From the NCBI RefSeq assembly GCF_036231945.1, contig NZ_CP109599.1, positions 2,326,501-2,390,500 of the forward strand: 64,000 nucleotides of DNA. Direction: 5' to 3'. The notes under the pieces are model-generated. The model was not told the origin of the DNA. It did not search any database and saw only the letters and a list, made by a program, of their open reading frames with translations. Below are positions 33,475-40,879 of the stretch, piece by piece (positions within the stretch are counted from its first letter, which is position 1; each line of letters opens with the position of its first letter). Source of the DNA: Streptomyces sp. NBC_01429. Its GTDB lineage: Bacteria; Actinomycetota; Actinomycetes; Streptomycetales; Streptomycetaceae. The position numbers and the translations under genes are program-made.

Positions 33475-33700
33475 TCACACCCTGCCCATGGTGTACATCA
33501 CAGGTTCACGGAGCGATGCGGCAGCGCCATCAAGGTCGGCGAGACGAGAGGCCAGGGTCGCCTCGGCCAGGCGCTGCGGCAGAGCGGCACTGAACTTGAG
33601 CCCGGTCAGGGCACGAGAGTCCACGGAGGGAAAACACAGCCGTGCAAGTGCGCTTTCGGCCCGACAGGTGAGTACGTAGCCGATCCTGACCGCCGTGTTC
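33475..33700 (-). pseudogene. Possible 3' remnant of a helicase gene
   Basis: A minus-strand reading frame ending at 33475 carries LTGLKFSAALPQRLAEATLASRL and ADLDGAAASLREPV, a pattern like the C-terminus of large DEAD/DEAH helicases. No helicase core or start codon precedes it, so it would be a decayed fragment. The rest of the 33431-33882 gap holds no other gene that I can support. It sits at the left edge of the probable defence island. Confidence 0.4.
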
Positions 33701-33882
33701 GTACCGTCGGGGCTGGATCGCTGCTCGCCCCCGTTCCACGACCGCCCCTCCGCCGCCGGCAATCCGGGAAGGCCGGGGGGCGCTTTCAAGCTCCCGTACA
33801 CCGGCCACTGAAGCTCTTTATCGATCGCCCCTTACGACGATCTGCTCTTATGATTACCTGCGTGAAGCGTGAGTCTTTCGTT

Positions 33883-34815
33883 ATGGTGCATGTCGGTCAG
33901 AGCCGTGAGTCCCAGCACAACCTTTGCCATGGGCTCAAGACCCGTTCCTGGGGATTTCCGACATCGAAACCCGAGTACGGGTCGGCGCGTCCACGTTTCG
34001 CCGTGCTGGCCACCGGAGCGGGCCCCCGGGTGCCCCTCGACGTGTGGCTCACGCGGCGGATCAATCTGTGGCTGTGCGAAGTCCGTACGAGCTTCTACGA
34101 AGGGCGCGCACCTCACTGGCCCGACGAGGAAGCCGAGAACACCGTCAAGTACCCGGTGCGCTTCGGGATCGAGCCGCTGGCCATAGTTCGCGACATATCG
34201 CTCGATGAAAGCGGACCTTTGGGGCTGGCCGGCAGCGACGCCATCCGCCGTTCCGGCACCGAGCGAGGCATCGGCAAGCTCTGCGAATTGGACCCCCAGC
34301 CGCTGCTCGACGCCGCGGGCATCCAGGTCGACTGGGCGCAGCGGCAGTACGTTCCCCTGAACCGCGCGCCGCGGTTCACGACGGAACAGGTCGAGGCGCC
34401 CAAGCGCCCGGGGCGCGGTGCCGGGTTCATCTCCGATCCCAAGAAGCGGAAGGCCATCGAACTCCACGCGGAGAACATGGCCGTCGCTCACTACGAACAG
34501 CAGGGATGGACCGTCGAACGCCTGGGCAAACCGTACGACTTGCACTGCACGCGCGCGCGGGAGGAGCGGCGCGTCGAGGTCAAGGGAACGACGGGCGCGG
34601 CCACGAGTGTGGAACTGACGATCAACGAAGTCGAACACGCGCGTAACCCGCAACACGCCGTGGATCTGTACGTGGTCAGCGACATCGTCGTCGACGCGCA
34701 CAGTTCCGACTACGCCATGAGCGGAGGAAGGGTGGCGCACTTCGAGGACTGGTACCCGGAAGAGGAAGATCTGCGTCCCCGCCGGTTCGAGTACCGCCTG
34801 CCATTCACCGACTGA
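33883..34815 (+). CDS. DUF3883-domain protein, candidate defence nuclease
   Basis: A protein of about 310 residues. The C-terminal domain (about residues 185-275) is DUF3883/NO VEIN-like: KAIELHAENMAVAHYEQQGW, then LGKPYDLHC with Asp219, RRVEVKG with Glu232 and Lys234, then ELTINEVEHARNPQHAVDLYVV. The Asp...Glu-X-Lys set is PD-(D/E)XK-like. The N-terminus (MVHVGQSRESQHNL, PHWPDEEAENTVKYPVRFGIEPL) resembles EVE/PUA-like modified-base readers. The ATG at 33883 is where similarity to the family begins; GTG 33862 and ATG 33850 are alternatives, and a TATGAT at 33849-33854 could make GTG 33862 leaderless. It is 78 bp upstream of the nuclease-helicase gene. Confidence 0.75.
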   Translation: MVHVGQSRESQHNLCHGLKTRSWGFPTSKPEYGSARPRFAVLATGAGPRVPLDVWLTRRINLWLCEVRTSFYEGRAPHWPDEEAENTVKYPVRFGIEPLAIVRDISLDESGPLGLAGSDAIRRSGTERGIGKLCELDPQPLLDAAGIQVDWAQRQYVPLNRAPRFTTEQVEAPKRPGRGAGFISDPKKRKAIELHAENMAVAHYEQQGWTVERLGKPYDLHCTRAREERRVEVKGTTGAATSVELTINEVEHARNPQHAVDLYVVSDIVVDAHSSDYAMSGGRVAHFEDWYPEEEDLRPRRFEYRLPFTD

Positions 34816-34893
34816 TCCGCAACCGTCACCGACCCCGTTTCTGCCGATGCGCCCTTCGCCCCGTCGCGGGCGGTAATCGTACGGAGATTTTCT

Positions 34894-36759
34894 GTGGCCC
34901 TCTTGCGTATGTCCGCCCGTGCTCTGGAACGCACCGACCCCGGTGCGCTGGCCGAGGGGTTGGCGGAACGGTCCCTTGCGGAACTCCTCCGTTCGGCGGC
35001 GAGCGCCGAGGTCCGGGCATGGCGCAACAGCCTTCCCGCTCTTGCCCGGGTGCTGTGCGACGCCGGACTGGAAGAGGTCGAAGTTCTCCTCGAGTACAAA
35101 ATGCCGTACAGCAGCCTGCGCGCGGACGCCCTGCTGGCCGGCACACACCCGGAAACGGGCAGACCCTCATATGTCCTGGTCGAGCTGAAGCAGTGGAGTG
35201 AAGCGCGGCTGGTGCCCGAAACGAAAGATCTCTGCTGGCTTCCCGGATTCGGCTACCGCGCCCACCTCCACCCCGTCGCCCAGGTGCGCCGCTACTGCGA
35301 GTACCTGCGGGACTTCACTGCCCTGCTGGACGGCACGGACCGCCACGTCACGGGCGTTGCCTACCTCCACAACGCCAAGGACCGTGACGTTGCCGAACTG
35401 CTCGGAATGGGCAATGGGCGAGCCCATCTTTTCACCGACAGTTCGCGCGGCGCGTTCATCCAGCATCTGCAGAACCAGATTTCGCCGCTCGCCGGAGCCC
35501 TCGACGCGGACGCCCTCCTGGAGAGCCCCGCTGTCCCAAGCCGAGAACTCATGCGAACCGCTGCTGAAGAGATCCTGAATGGCGGCAAGTTCCGTCTCAT
35601 GGACGAGCAACAGGTCGCGGTTTCCCTGGTCAAGCGTGCTGTCACCATCTCGCAGCAGTCGGACCGCAAAGAAGTCATCGTGGTCACCGGAGGCCCTGGA
35701 TCGGGCAAGAGCCTGATCGCCCTGCACCTGATGGGGCATCTCGGCCGGAACAGCCGCAGCGTCGTCCACGCGACAGGCTCCAAGTCGTTCACTACCACCT
35801 TGCAGCATGTCGTCGAGCAGAAACACCGGCGCGCGGCCAAACTCTTCCGCTACTTCCTCGACTTCAGCAGCGCGGAGAAGAACGCGCTCGACGTCCTCAT
35901 CTGCGACGAGGCGCATCGGATCCGCCACCATCCGGGCACCTCCAGCGCCCCGGATGTCCGTCGGAGCCGGCGAAGCCAGGTGGCCCAACTCATCGACGCC
36001 GCCAGGGTTCCGGTCTTCCTGCTCGACGAGCACCAGGTTGTACTGCCCGGCGAGATGGGCAGCGTGAGAGAGATCGACGAGGCAGCCAAGGCGCGGGGCT
36101 GCGAAGTGCGGCATGTCAACCTCGACGAGCAGTTCCGCTGCGGCGGCAGCCGCGCCTACGAGGAGTGGGTCCTCCGGCTGCTGGATCTGAATCCGGGAGG
36201 ACCGGTGAGCTGGAAGCCCGAGCCCAACTTCGAACTACTGCTCGCCGACACCCCCCAGCAGATGGAGACTTACCTTCACGCACGCCAGGCGGCCGGATCC
36301 ACAGCCCGCATGACCGCGGGATTCTGCTGGCCGTGGAGCGCCCCGCGCCAGGACGGCACCCTGGTCGACGACATCGTCATAGGGGACTGGCGCCGGGCCT
36401 GGAACGTCAAAGGTGAGCGGGAGGTCTCCGGTGGACCGCGATCCTCCCTTTGGGCCACCGAGCCGGGCGGCATCGCCCAGGTCGGCTGCGTCTACACAGC
36501 CCAGGGATTCGAATACGCGTGGAACGGCACCATCCTCGGCCCCGACCTGGTTTGGCGCGACAACGGGTGGTACGCCAGCAAGGACGCGTGCGAGGACAGC
36601 GGTCTGAAGAGGGCCGCCCCCCAAGAATTCCAGCTCCTTGTACGCAACCGGTACAAAGTGCTCTTGACGCGTGGCCTGACCGGAACCGTACTGTTCTCCA
36701 CCGATCCCGAAACGCAAGCCAAACTGCGCACGCTCATCCCGGGCAGGGTTGCTCCGTAG
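34894..36759 (+). CDS. PD-(D/E)XK nuclease-DUF2075 helicase fusion
   Basis: A 621-residue protein. The N-terminal ~200 residues look like a PD-(D/E)XK nuclease: RADALLAG with Asp78 and VLVELKQW with Glu97 and Lys99. A DUF2075 (Schlafen-group-like) P-loop ATPase follows: Walker A VTGGPGSGKS (Lys272), Walker B DVLICDEAHRI, sensor-like VFLLDEHQVV, DEQFRCGGS, and the C-terminal QGFEYAWNGTILG and RYKVLLTRGLTG motifs. The GTG at 34894 has GGAG 8 bp upstream. Enzymes of this build occur in phage-defence loci; cleavage of invading DNA or RNA is inference. The same reading frame stays open from the TAG at 36757 to 36963. Confidence 0.85.
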   Translation: MALLRMSARALERTDPGALAEGLAERSLAELLRSAASAEVRAWRNSLPALARVLCDAGLEEVEVLLEYKMPYSSLRADALLAGTHPETGRPSYVLVELKQWSEARLVPETKDLCWLPGFGYRAHLHPVAQVRRYCEYLRDFTALLDGTDRHVTGVAYLHNAKDRDVAELLGMGNGRAHLFTDSSRGAFIQHLQNQISPLAGALDADALLESPAVPSRELMRTAAEEILNGGKFRLMDEQQVAVSLVKRAVTISQQSDRKEVIVVTGGPGSGKSLIALHLMGHLGRNSRSVVHATGSKSFTTTLQHVVEQKHRRAAKLFRYFLDFSSAEKNALDVLICDEAHRIRHHPGTSSAPDVRRSRRSQVAQLIDAARVPVFLLDEHQVVLPGEMGSVREIDEAAKARGCEVRHVNLDEQFRCGGSRAYEEWVLRLLDLNPGGPVSWKPEPNFELLLADTPQQMETYLHARQAAGSTARMTAGFCWPWSAPRQDGTLVDDIVIGDWRRAWNVKGEREVSGGPRSSLWATEPGGIAQVGCVYTAQGFEYAWNGTILGPDLVWRDNGWYASKDACEDSGLKRAAPQEFQLLVRNRYKVLLTRGLTGTVLFSTDPETQAKLRTLIPGRVAP

Positions 36760-36791
36760 CAACGGCTGGATGGCGGCGAGAGGGGCCGGAC

Positions 36792-36963
36792 ATGGCCCCT
36801 GGACTCCTACGCAGAACTCCTCGGCTCCGAGCTCCGCGTCCCGCTTGCCTCACCTGGCGCCCGTCCGATCGCGAGGGTCCGTTGCCCCGGGATGGCCTCG
36901 ATCGTTGACGGATTGGACCGACTCGTCGGGGCCACCACGCGACTGGGAGAGGAAGTCCTATGA
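36792..36963 (+). pseudogene. Small ORF with apparent frameshift
   Basis: In the same frame as the nuclease-helicase gene, directly after its TAG, an open frame runs to a TGA at 36961-36963 that overlaps the next ATG as ATGA. It reads like coding sequence (WPLDSYAELLGSELRVPLAS, then CPGMASIVDGLDRLVGATTR). No ATG, GTG or TTG start precedes this in frame. An ATG at 36792 with GAGAGG upstream is one frame off and would need a +1 shift within its first codons. It may be a frameshifted gene, a recoded gene, or a read-through extension of the helicase. The function is unknown. Confidence 0.45.
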
Positions 36964-37142
36964 ATACCGTGCATGTGCGCGTCGGAGTGCATCGAACCGC
37001 ATATCACACTGACCCCCAATGCCCCTCACTGAACGGCAAGGAGGACACTTTCAAGGGGATTGTCCCCATGCCGAAGAGCATGGCGGAGGAGCAGAACCTG
37101 AAGGCGTGCGGGCACTGTGAGCGACTCGACGGGCGGCATTGA
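36960..37142 (+). CDS. Small Cys/His-rich (zinc-binding-like) protein
   Basis: A 60-residue protein with a potential zinc site: HRTAYHTDPQCPSL near the N-terminus and KACGHCERL near the C-terminus. The layout resembles the Ada-type and related short metal-binding modules (YHxxxCPxL...CGxC). The ATG overlaps the stop of the preceding frame as ATGA, implying coupled translation. It is the last gene before the terminators and tRNA-Arg. It may be an accessory subunit of the nuclease-helicase; that is inference. The 37143-37382 gap holds nothing that I can support. Confidence 0.7.
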   Translation: MNTVHVRVGVHRTAYHTDPQCPSLNGKEDTFKGIVPMPKSMAEEQNLKACGHCERLDGRH

Positions 37143-37382
37143 CGTCACGGAAAAAGTGGCCGGCCCTGCGGAGGCAGATCCGGCCTCGCCAAAGTCGCCG
37201 ATCCGCTCCGGTTCGTCGCGGCCGGCACCGGTCGCTCGCTCGCTCGCTGAACGATCGGATCACGCGGACGGCCCTCGCGGGTCCGACTCCGAGGCTCGGC
37301 CATTCCGTGAGCGTCGGGGCCGGGGCCGGTCATGCGACCGGGCGACCACCTGCTTCCAACGACATCCGCCTGCGCATACGCC

Positions 37383-37422
37383 AAGACCCCGTCCTCAGCG
37401 AAACCGCTGAGGACGTGGTCTT
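37383..37422. terminator. Strong bidirectional terminator-like hairpin
   Basis: A perfect 10-bp stem, GTCCTCAGCG (37391-37400) and CGCTGAGGAC (37405-37414), has a 4-nt loop (AAAC). It is extended by outer arms AAGACC (37383-37388) and GGTCTT (37417-37422). It separates the defence island from the tRNA gene. Confidence 0.8.
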
Positions 37423-37423
37423 T

Positions 37424-37445
37424 GGGCACCTTCTGAAAGGTGCCC
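37424..37445 (-). terminator. Terminator hairpin of tRNA-Arg
   Basis: A perfect 9-bp stem, GGGCACCTT (37424-37432) and AAGGTGCCC (37437-37445), has a 4-nt loop. It overlaps the 3' end of tRNA-Arg by five bases on the minus strand, so terminator and acceptor stem are alternatives. Confidence 0.7.
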
Positions 37446-37512
37446 CCGGCAGGATTCGAACCTGCGCACCCGGCTCCGGAGGCCGATGCTCTATCCCCTG
37501 AGCTACGGGGGC
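37441..37512 (-). tRNA. tRNA-Arg (anticodon CCG)
   Basis: Read on the minus strand the 72-nt gene folds completely. The acceptor stem is GCCCCCG/CGGGGGC, the D-stem GCTC/GAGC, the anticodon stem TCGGC/GCCGG with loop CTCCGGA (anticodon CCG), and the T-arm GCAGG-TTCGAAT-CCTGC. The discriminator base is A. The 3' CCA is not encoded. It decodes CGG codons, which are abundant in this genome. tRNA genes are common integration sites, and the defence island ends here. Confidence 0.97.
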
Positions 37513-37587
37513 GTGTTGCCTGTGTTGCTTGGCGACGAGGGAAACCTTACCAGCTTCGGTGGGGTGGCCGTGAACAGGTATTTCGGG

Positions 37588-38592
37588 TCAGGCGGAGGCG
37601 CGCTTGGCGCGGGCGGCGGGGGTCTTCTTCGTCGTGGTGGTCTTCTTGGCCGTGCTCTTCGCTGTGGCCTTGGTGGCGGTCTTCCCGGCCGCGCGCTTGG
37701 CGGGCGTCGCCTTCTTCGCTGTCGTCTTCTTCTTCGCCGCCGTCTTCTTGGCCGGCTCGCGGTCCGCGAGGTGCGTGACCTCGGCCTCGGCATCCGTGGT
37801 GTGGCCGCCCTCGTCGCGCGATTTCTGGGCCGCGCGGACGCTGTTCTCCAGGGCGGCCATCAGGTCGATGACCTTGCCGCCGCCCGCCGCCGCGGGGGCG
37901 CGGGGCGGGGCCGGTGCGCCTTCGGCCTTGGACGCGATGAGTTCTTCGACGGCTTCGCGGTAGTCGTCGTGCAGGGAGTCGAGGTCGACCGAGCCGAGGG
38001 TGTCCATCAGGGCATCGGCCAGGTCGAGTTCGGCGTCCCGTACCCGTACGTCGGTCTCGGGGGCGACACCCTCGGGGGCGCGGATCTCGTCCGGCCAGAG
38101 CAGGCCGTGCATGACGATCACGTCGTCGACCACCCGGAGCATCCCGAGCCGCTCGCGCCCGCGCAGGGCGAATTTGGCGATCGCGACTTTCTTGCCGCGC
38201 TTCAGCGCCTCCCGCAGCAGGGTGTACGGCTTGGCGGCGGGCACGCCGCTCGCCGAGAGGTAGTAGGCCGTGTCCATCTGGAGGGGGTCGATCTCGCTCG
38301 CGGCGACGAACGCGACGATCTCGATCGTCTTCGCCGTGGGCAGCGGCAGCGCGGCGAGGTCGTCGTCGGTGATCGGGATCATGACGCCGCCCGCGTCCTC
38401 GTACGCCTTGCCGATGTCCGGCGCCGTCACCTCCTCCCCGTCCAGTTCGCAGACCTTGCGGTAGCGGATCCGGCCGCCGTCCTCCTTGTGGATCTGACGG
38501 AAGGAGATCGAGTGGTTCTCGGTGGCGTTGACGAGCTTGATCGGGATGCTGACCAGCCCGAAGGAGATCGCGCCGTTCCATATGGATCGCAC
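37588..38592 (-). CDS. ku: Non-homologous end-joining protein Ku
   Basis: A 334-residue bacterial Ku that forms a ring on broken DNA ends and recruits LigD. The core (residues about 1-250) starts MRSIWNGAISFGLVSIPIKL, with HKEDGGRIRYRKVCELDGEEV and VMHGLLWPDEIR. A long Lys/Ala/Thr tail (KKTAAKKKTTAKKATPAKRAAG style, about residues 280-334) would bind DNA. It is divergent from the LigD-polymerase gene at 38634 with 41 bp between start codons, so one short promoter region serves both repair genes. Confidence 0.97.
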   Translation of the reverse strand: MRSIWNGAISFGLVSIPIKLVNATENHSISFRQIHKEDGGRIRYRKVCELDGEEVTAPDIGKAYEDAGGVMIPITDDDLAALPLPTAKTIEIVAFVAASEIDPLQMDTAYYLSASGVPAAKPYTLLREALKRGKKVAIAKFALRGRERLGMLRVVDDVIVMHGLLWPDEIRAPEGVAPETDVRVRDAELDLADALMDTLGSVDLDSLHDDYREAVEELIASKAEGAPAPPRAPAAAGGGKVIDLMAALENSVRAAQKSRDEGGHTTDAEAEVTHLADREPAKKTAAKKKTTAKKATPAKRAAGKTATKATAKSTAKKTTTTKKTPAARAKRASA

Positions 38593-38633
38593 GTTCCATC
38601 CCTTTCCTCACGTAATCATGGGATTCTCATCGT

Positions 38634-39527
38634 ATGACGCCTATCACAGAGGTGGAGGGGCGGAGCCTGGCGCTCAGCAATCTGGACAAGGTCCTGTACG
38701 CCGCCACCGGCACCACCAAGGGCGAGATCCTGCACTATTACGCCCGTACGGCGGCCCCTCTGCTGGCCCATCTCGCCGACCGTCCCGTCTCCTTCCTGCG
38801 CTACCCCGACGGCCCCGGCGGCCAGCGCTTCTTCACCAAGAACCCGCCGCCCGGCACCCCGGAGTGGGTACGGATCGCCGAGGTGCCCAGAAAGTCGGCG
38901 GACTCCGGCAGACAGGTGGTGGTGGCGGATCTGGCGACGCTGATGTGGGCGGCGAACCTGGTCGTGGAGTTCCATACGCACCAGTGGCGCGCCGAGGCGC
39001 CCGGCGTCGCCGACCGGCTGGTCTTCGACCTGGACCCCGGCGCTCCCGCCGACGCCGTCGAGTGCTGCGCGGTGGCGCGCTGGCTGCGCGGGCGGCTGGA
39101 CGAGGACGGCCTGGCCGCGTACGTGAAGACGTCGGGCTCCAAGGGGCTGCATGTGCTCGTGCCGCTGACGGGGACACCCTCGCCCGAGGTCTCGGCGTAC
39201 GCGAAGGAGCTGGCCGTGGAGGCACAGGAGGCGATGCCGGAGCTGGTGGTGCACCTGATGAAGCGGGCGCTGCGGCCGGGGAAGGTCTTCGTCGACCACA
39301 GCCAGAACGCCGCCGCGAAGACGACGGCGGCGCCCTACACCCTGCGCGCCGGGCCGGAACCGACCGTGTCCACTCCCCTGACCTGGGACGAGGTCGCCAG
39401 CTGCACGAATGCCGGGCAGCTGGTCTTCCGGCTGGACGACCTCGCCGACCGGCTGGAGCGGTACGGGGACCTCCTCGCCCCGCTCACCGAACGGGACCGG
39501 GCCGGACGTCTGCCCCGGCCTGCCTGA
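38634..39527 (+). CDS. ligD: LigD polymerase-domain protein (NHEJ)
   Basis: A 297-residue stand-alone LigD polymerase (archaeo-eukaryotic primase fold). Visible features are LSNLDKVLYAATGTTKGEILHYY, RPVSFLRYPDGPGGQRFFTKNPP, the catalytic DLDP (RLVFDLDPGAPAD), TSGSKGLHVLVPL, and VDHSQNAAAKTTAAPYTLRAG. It fills gaps at double-strand breaks together with Ku and a separate ligase. No ligase or nuclease domain is present, as is usual for Streptomyces. The last 44 bp overlap a convergent small gene. Confidence 0.95.
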   Translation: MTPITEVEGRSLALSNLDKVLYAATGTTKGEILHYYARTAAPLLAHLADRPVSFLRYPDGPGGQRFFTKNPPPGTPEWVRIAEVPRKSADSGRQVVVADLATLMWAANLVVEFHTHQWRAEAPGVADRLVFDLDPGAPADAVECCAVARWLRGRLDEDGLAAYVKTSGSKGLHVLVPLTGTPSPEVSAYAKELAVEAQEAMPELVVHLMKRALRPGKVFVDHSQNAAAKTTAAPYTLRAGPEPTVSTPLTWDEVASCTNAGQLVFRLDDLADRLERYGDLLAPLTERDRAGRLPRPA

Positions 39528-39726
39528 GCCAGGTACGGCGTCCCCGGGCCGCCGCGTACAGCGCCTCGATGTCCGCCGGTCTGAGTACGCCGCCGAGCGC
39601 CTCGGGGAGCAGGCTGATCCGCCCGGCGTCCCCGTCGTACCAGGCGACGGTCGTCCCGTCCCGCCGGATGACGTGCAGCCGGTCCGGGCCGCGTCGGCCG
39701 CCCGGCGTGACGCGTAATCGGGTCAT
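39484..39726 (-). CDS. Small hypothetical protein, possibly a truncated relative of a larger family
   Basis: An 80-residue basic protein: LRVTPGGRRGPDRLHVIRRDGTTVAWYDGDAGRISLLPEA. The AWYD and GRISLL pattern recalls the N-terminus of larger nuclease-related Streptomyces proteins, but the rest of such a protein is absent, so this may be a short relative or fragment. The end overlaps the ligD 3' end by 44 bp. I cannot assign a function. Confidence 0.5.
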   Translation of the reverse strand: MTRLRVTPGGRRGPDRLHVIRRDGTTVAWYDGDAGRISLLPEALGGVLRPADIEALYAAARGRRTWLRQAGADVRPGPVR

Positions 39727-39792
39727 CGCCCCCCACGATTATGGGAACAGCCGCCGGGCCACCGGGCAAGACAGCGGGGCGGGCGCGGGGGC

Positions 39793-39877
39793 GGCGCCAC
39801 TCCGGGGGCGGCGCCACTCCGGGGGCGGCGCCACTCCGGGTGGGGCGCCACTCCGGGTGGGGCGCCACTCCGGGTGG
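39793..39877. repeat. 17-bp tandem repeat (5 copies)
   Basis: Five copies of a 17-bp unit with core GCGCCACTCCGGG start at 39794, 39811, 39828, 39845 and 39862. The first three end in a G-rich variant and the last two in a T-containing variant. They are in the 250-bp intergenic gap (39727-39976), upstream of both flanking genes. The gap also holds an AT-rich stretch (39900-39930) and a GAACGA/TCGTTC palindrome near 39936-39953. Confidence 0.85.
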
Positions 39878-39976
39878 CAGGACGCCCACCGGCCATGAAA
39901 TGCGACTTAACTCATCTTTCTCACCATAAAGTGACAGAACGACCTAGATCGTTCGATCGTTCGTTCCAGGAGCGTC

Positions 39977-40879
39977 TTGCCCCCTCGCCGCGTCGCCGCC
40001 GGAACAGCGCTGGCCACCACCGCCGCGCTGGCGCTGGCCCTGTCCGCGTGCGCCGGGCAGAGCGGGCTCAGGAGCGCGGGCCCGACGCCGACCGCGATCG
40101 GGCCGGTGCGGCTGTGGCCCGGCCTGCCCCCCATCTCGGCGCCGCCCCTCGACTTCGGGGAGAGCACCCGCGAGCGAGTCCCCGGCATCAAGGTCGCCCA
40201 CGACGACATCGACGCGGTGAGCCCGGTCGCCGTCGTACGGGCCGAGGCCGCCGCCCACCCGGACGACCTCACGGGCATCGACGGGCTCCCCCGGGAGACC
40301 GCGGCGCGGCTCGCCGGCTGCGGGGAGGGCGCCCGGCGCGGACCGGGGTGCCCGGTCCTCCGGGCGTACCACCACGATCTGACCGGGGACGGCCGCGACG
40401 AGCTGATCATCGGGATCGAACTGCCCTACCAGCAGCTCGCCGTCCGCTGCTACACCGCCGAGCAGGGCGGGCTGATCCGGATCATGTCCACCTCCGACCA
40501 GATCGTGGGCGCCGAACTGGCGGGCCGGGACCTGATCCTGCGGGTGGTCTCGGCGGGCATCCCGGGGTACGAGTACCGGACGGCCTGGTCCTGGGACGGG
40601 CGCCGGGGGACGATGCTGCCCACCCGGGACGAGATCGTCCCGGCCGCGACTCCGGCGCCCTCGGGGCGCGAGGGCGCACGGCGGGGGCCGCCGCCGGGCG
40701 GCCCCGCTTTCCCGCCGCCGGGCGCCGTCGGGCCGCCCCCACCCCCGGGCATCGCCGGTCCCCAGCCGCCGGGCACCAACGGATCGTCCCCGCCCCCGGG
40801 TGCCAACGGGGCGTCCCCGCTGAGCCATGTGGGCCACCACGCCCTCCTCGCCGCCTCCGACCACGTAAGCCGCCCATGA
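39977..40879 (+). CDS. Lipoprotein paired with a histidine kinase
   Basis: A 300-residue exported lipoprotein; signal RRVAAGTALATTAALALALSAC with lipobox LSAC. The middle part (HDDIDAVSPVAVVRAEAAAHPDDL, RAYHHDLTGDGRDELIIGIEL, LILRVVSAGIPGYEYRTAW) includes an FG-GAP/EF-like DLTGDGRDEL loop, possibly calcium-binding. The C-terminus is Pro/Gly-rich with a PPPGA-like repeat. The start is a TTG at 39977 with CAGGAG upstream. The stop overlaps the kinase ATG as ATGA. It may modulate the kinase from outside the membrane, as CseA does for CseC, but the homology is not established. Confidence 0.75.
   Translation: MPPRRVAAGTALATTAALALALSACAGQSGLRSAGPTPTAIGPVRLWPGLPPISAPPLDFGESTRERVPGIKVAHDDIDAVSPVAVVRAEAAAHPDDLTGIDGLPRETAARLAGCGEGARRGPGCPVLRAYHHDLTGDGRDELIIGIELPYQQLAVRCYTAEQGGLIRIMSTSDQIVGAELAGRDLILRVVSAGIPGYEYRTAWSWDGRRGTMLPTRDEIVPAATPAPSGREGARRGPPPGGPAFPPPGAVGPPPPPGIAGPQPPGTNGSSPPPGANGASPLSHVGHHALLAASDHVSRP

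Noticed and set aside
33431..37512. Possible integrated element with attL/attR at tRNA-Arg
   Set aside because: No integrase and no repeat of the tRNA 3' end were found at the left boundary, so I do not call a mobile element.
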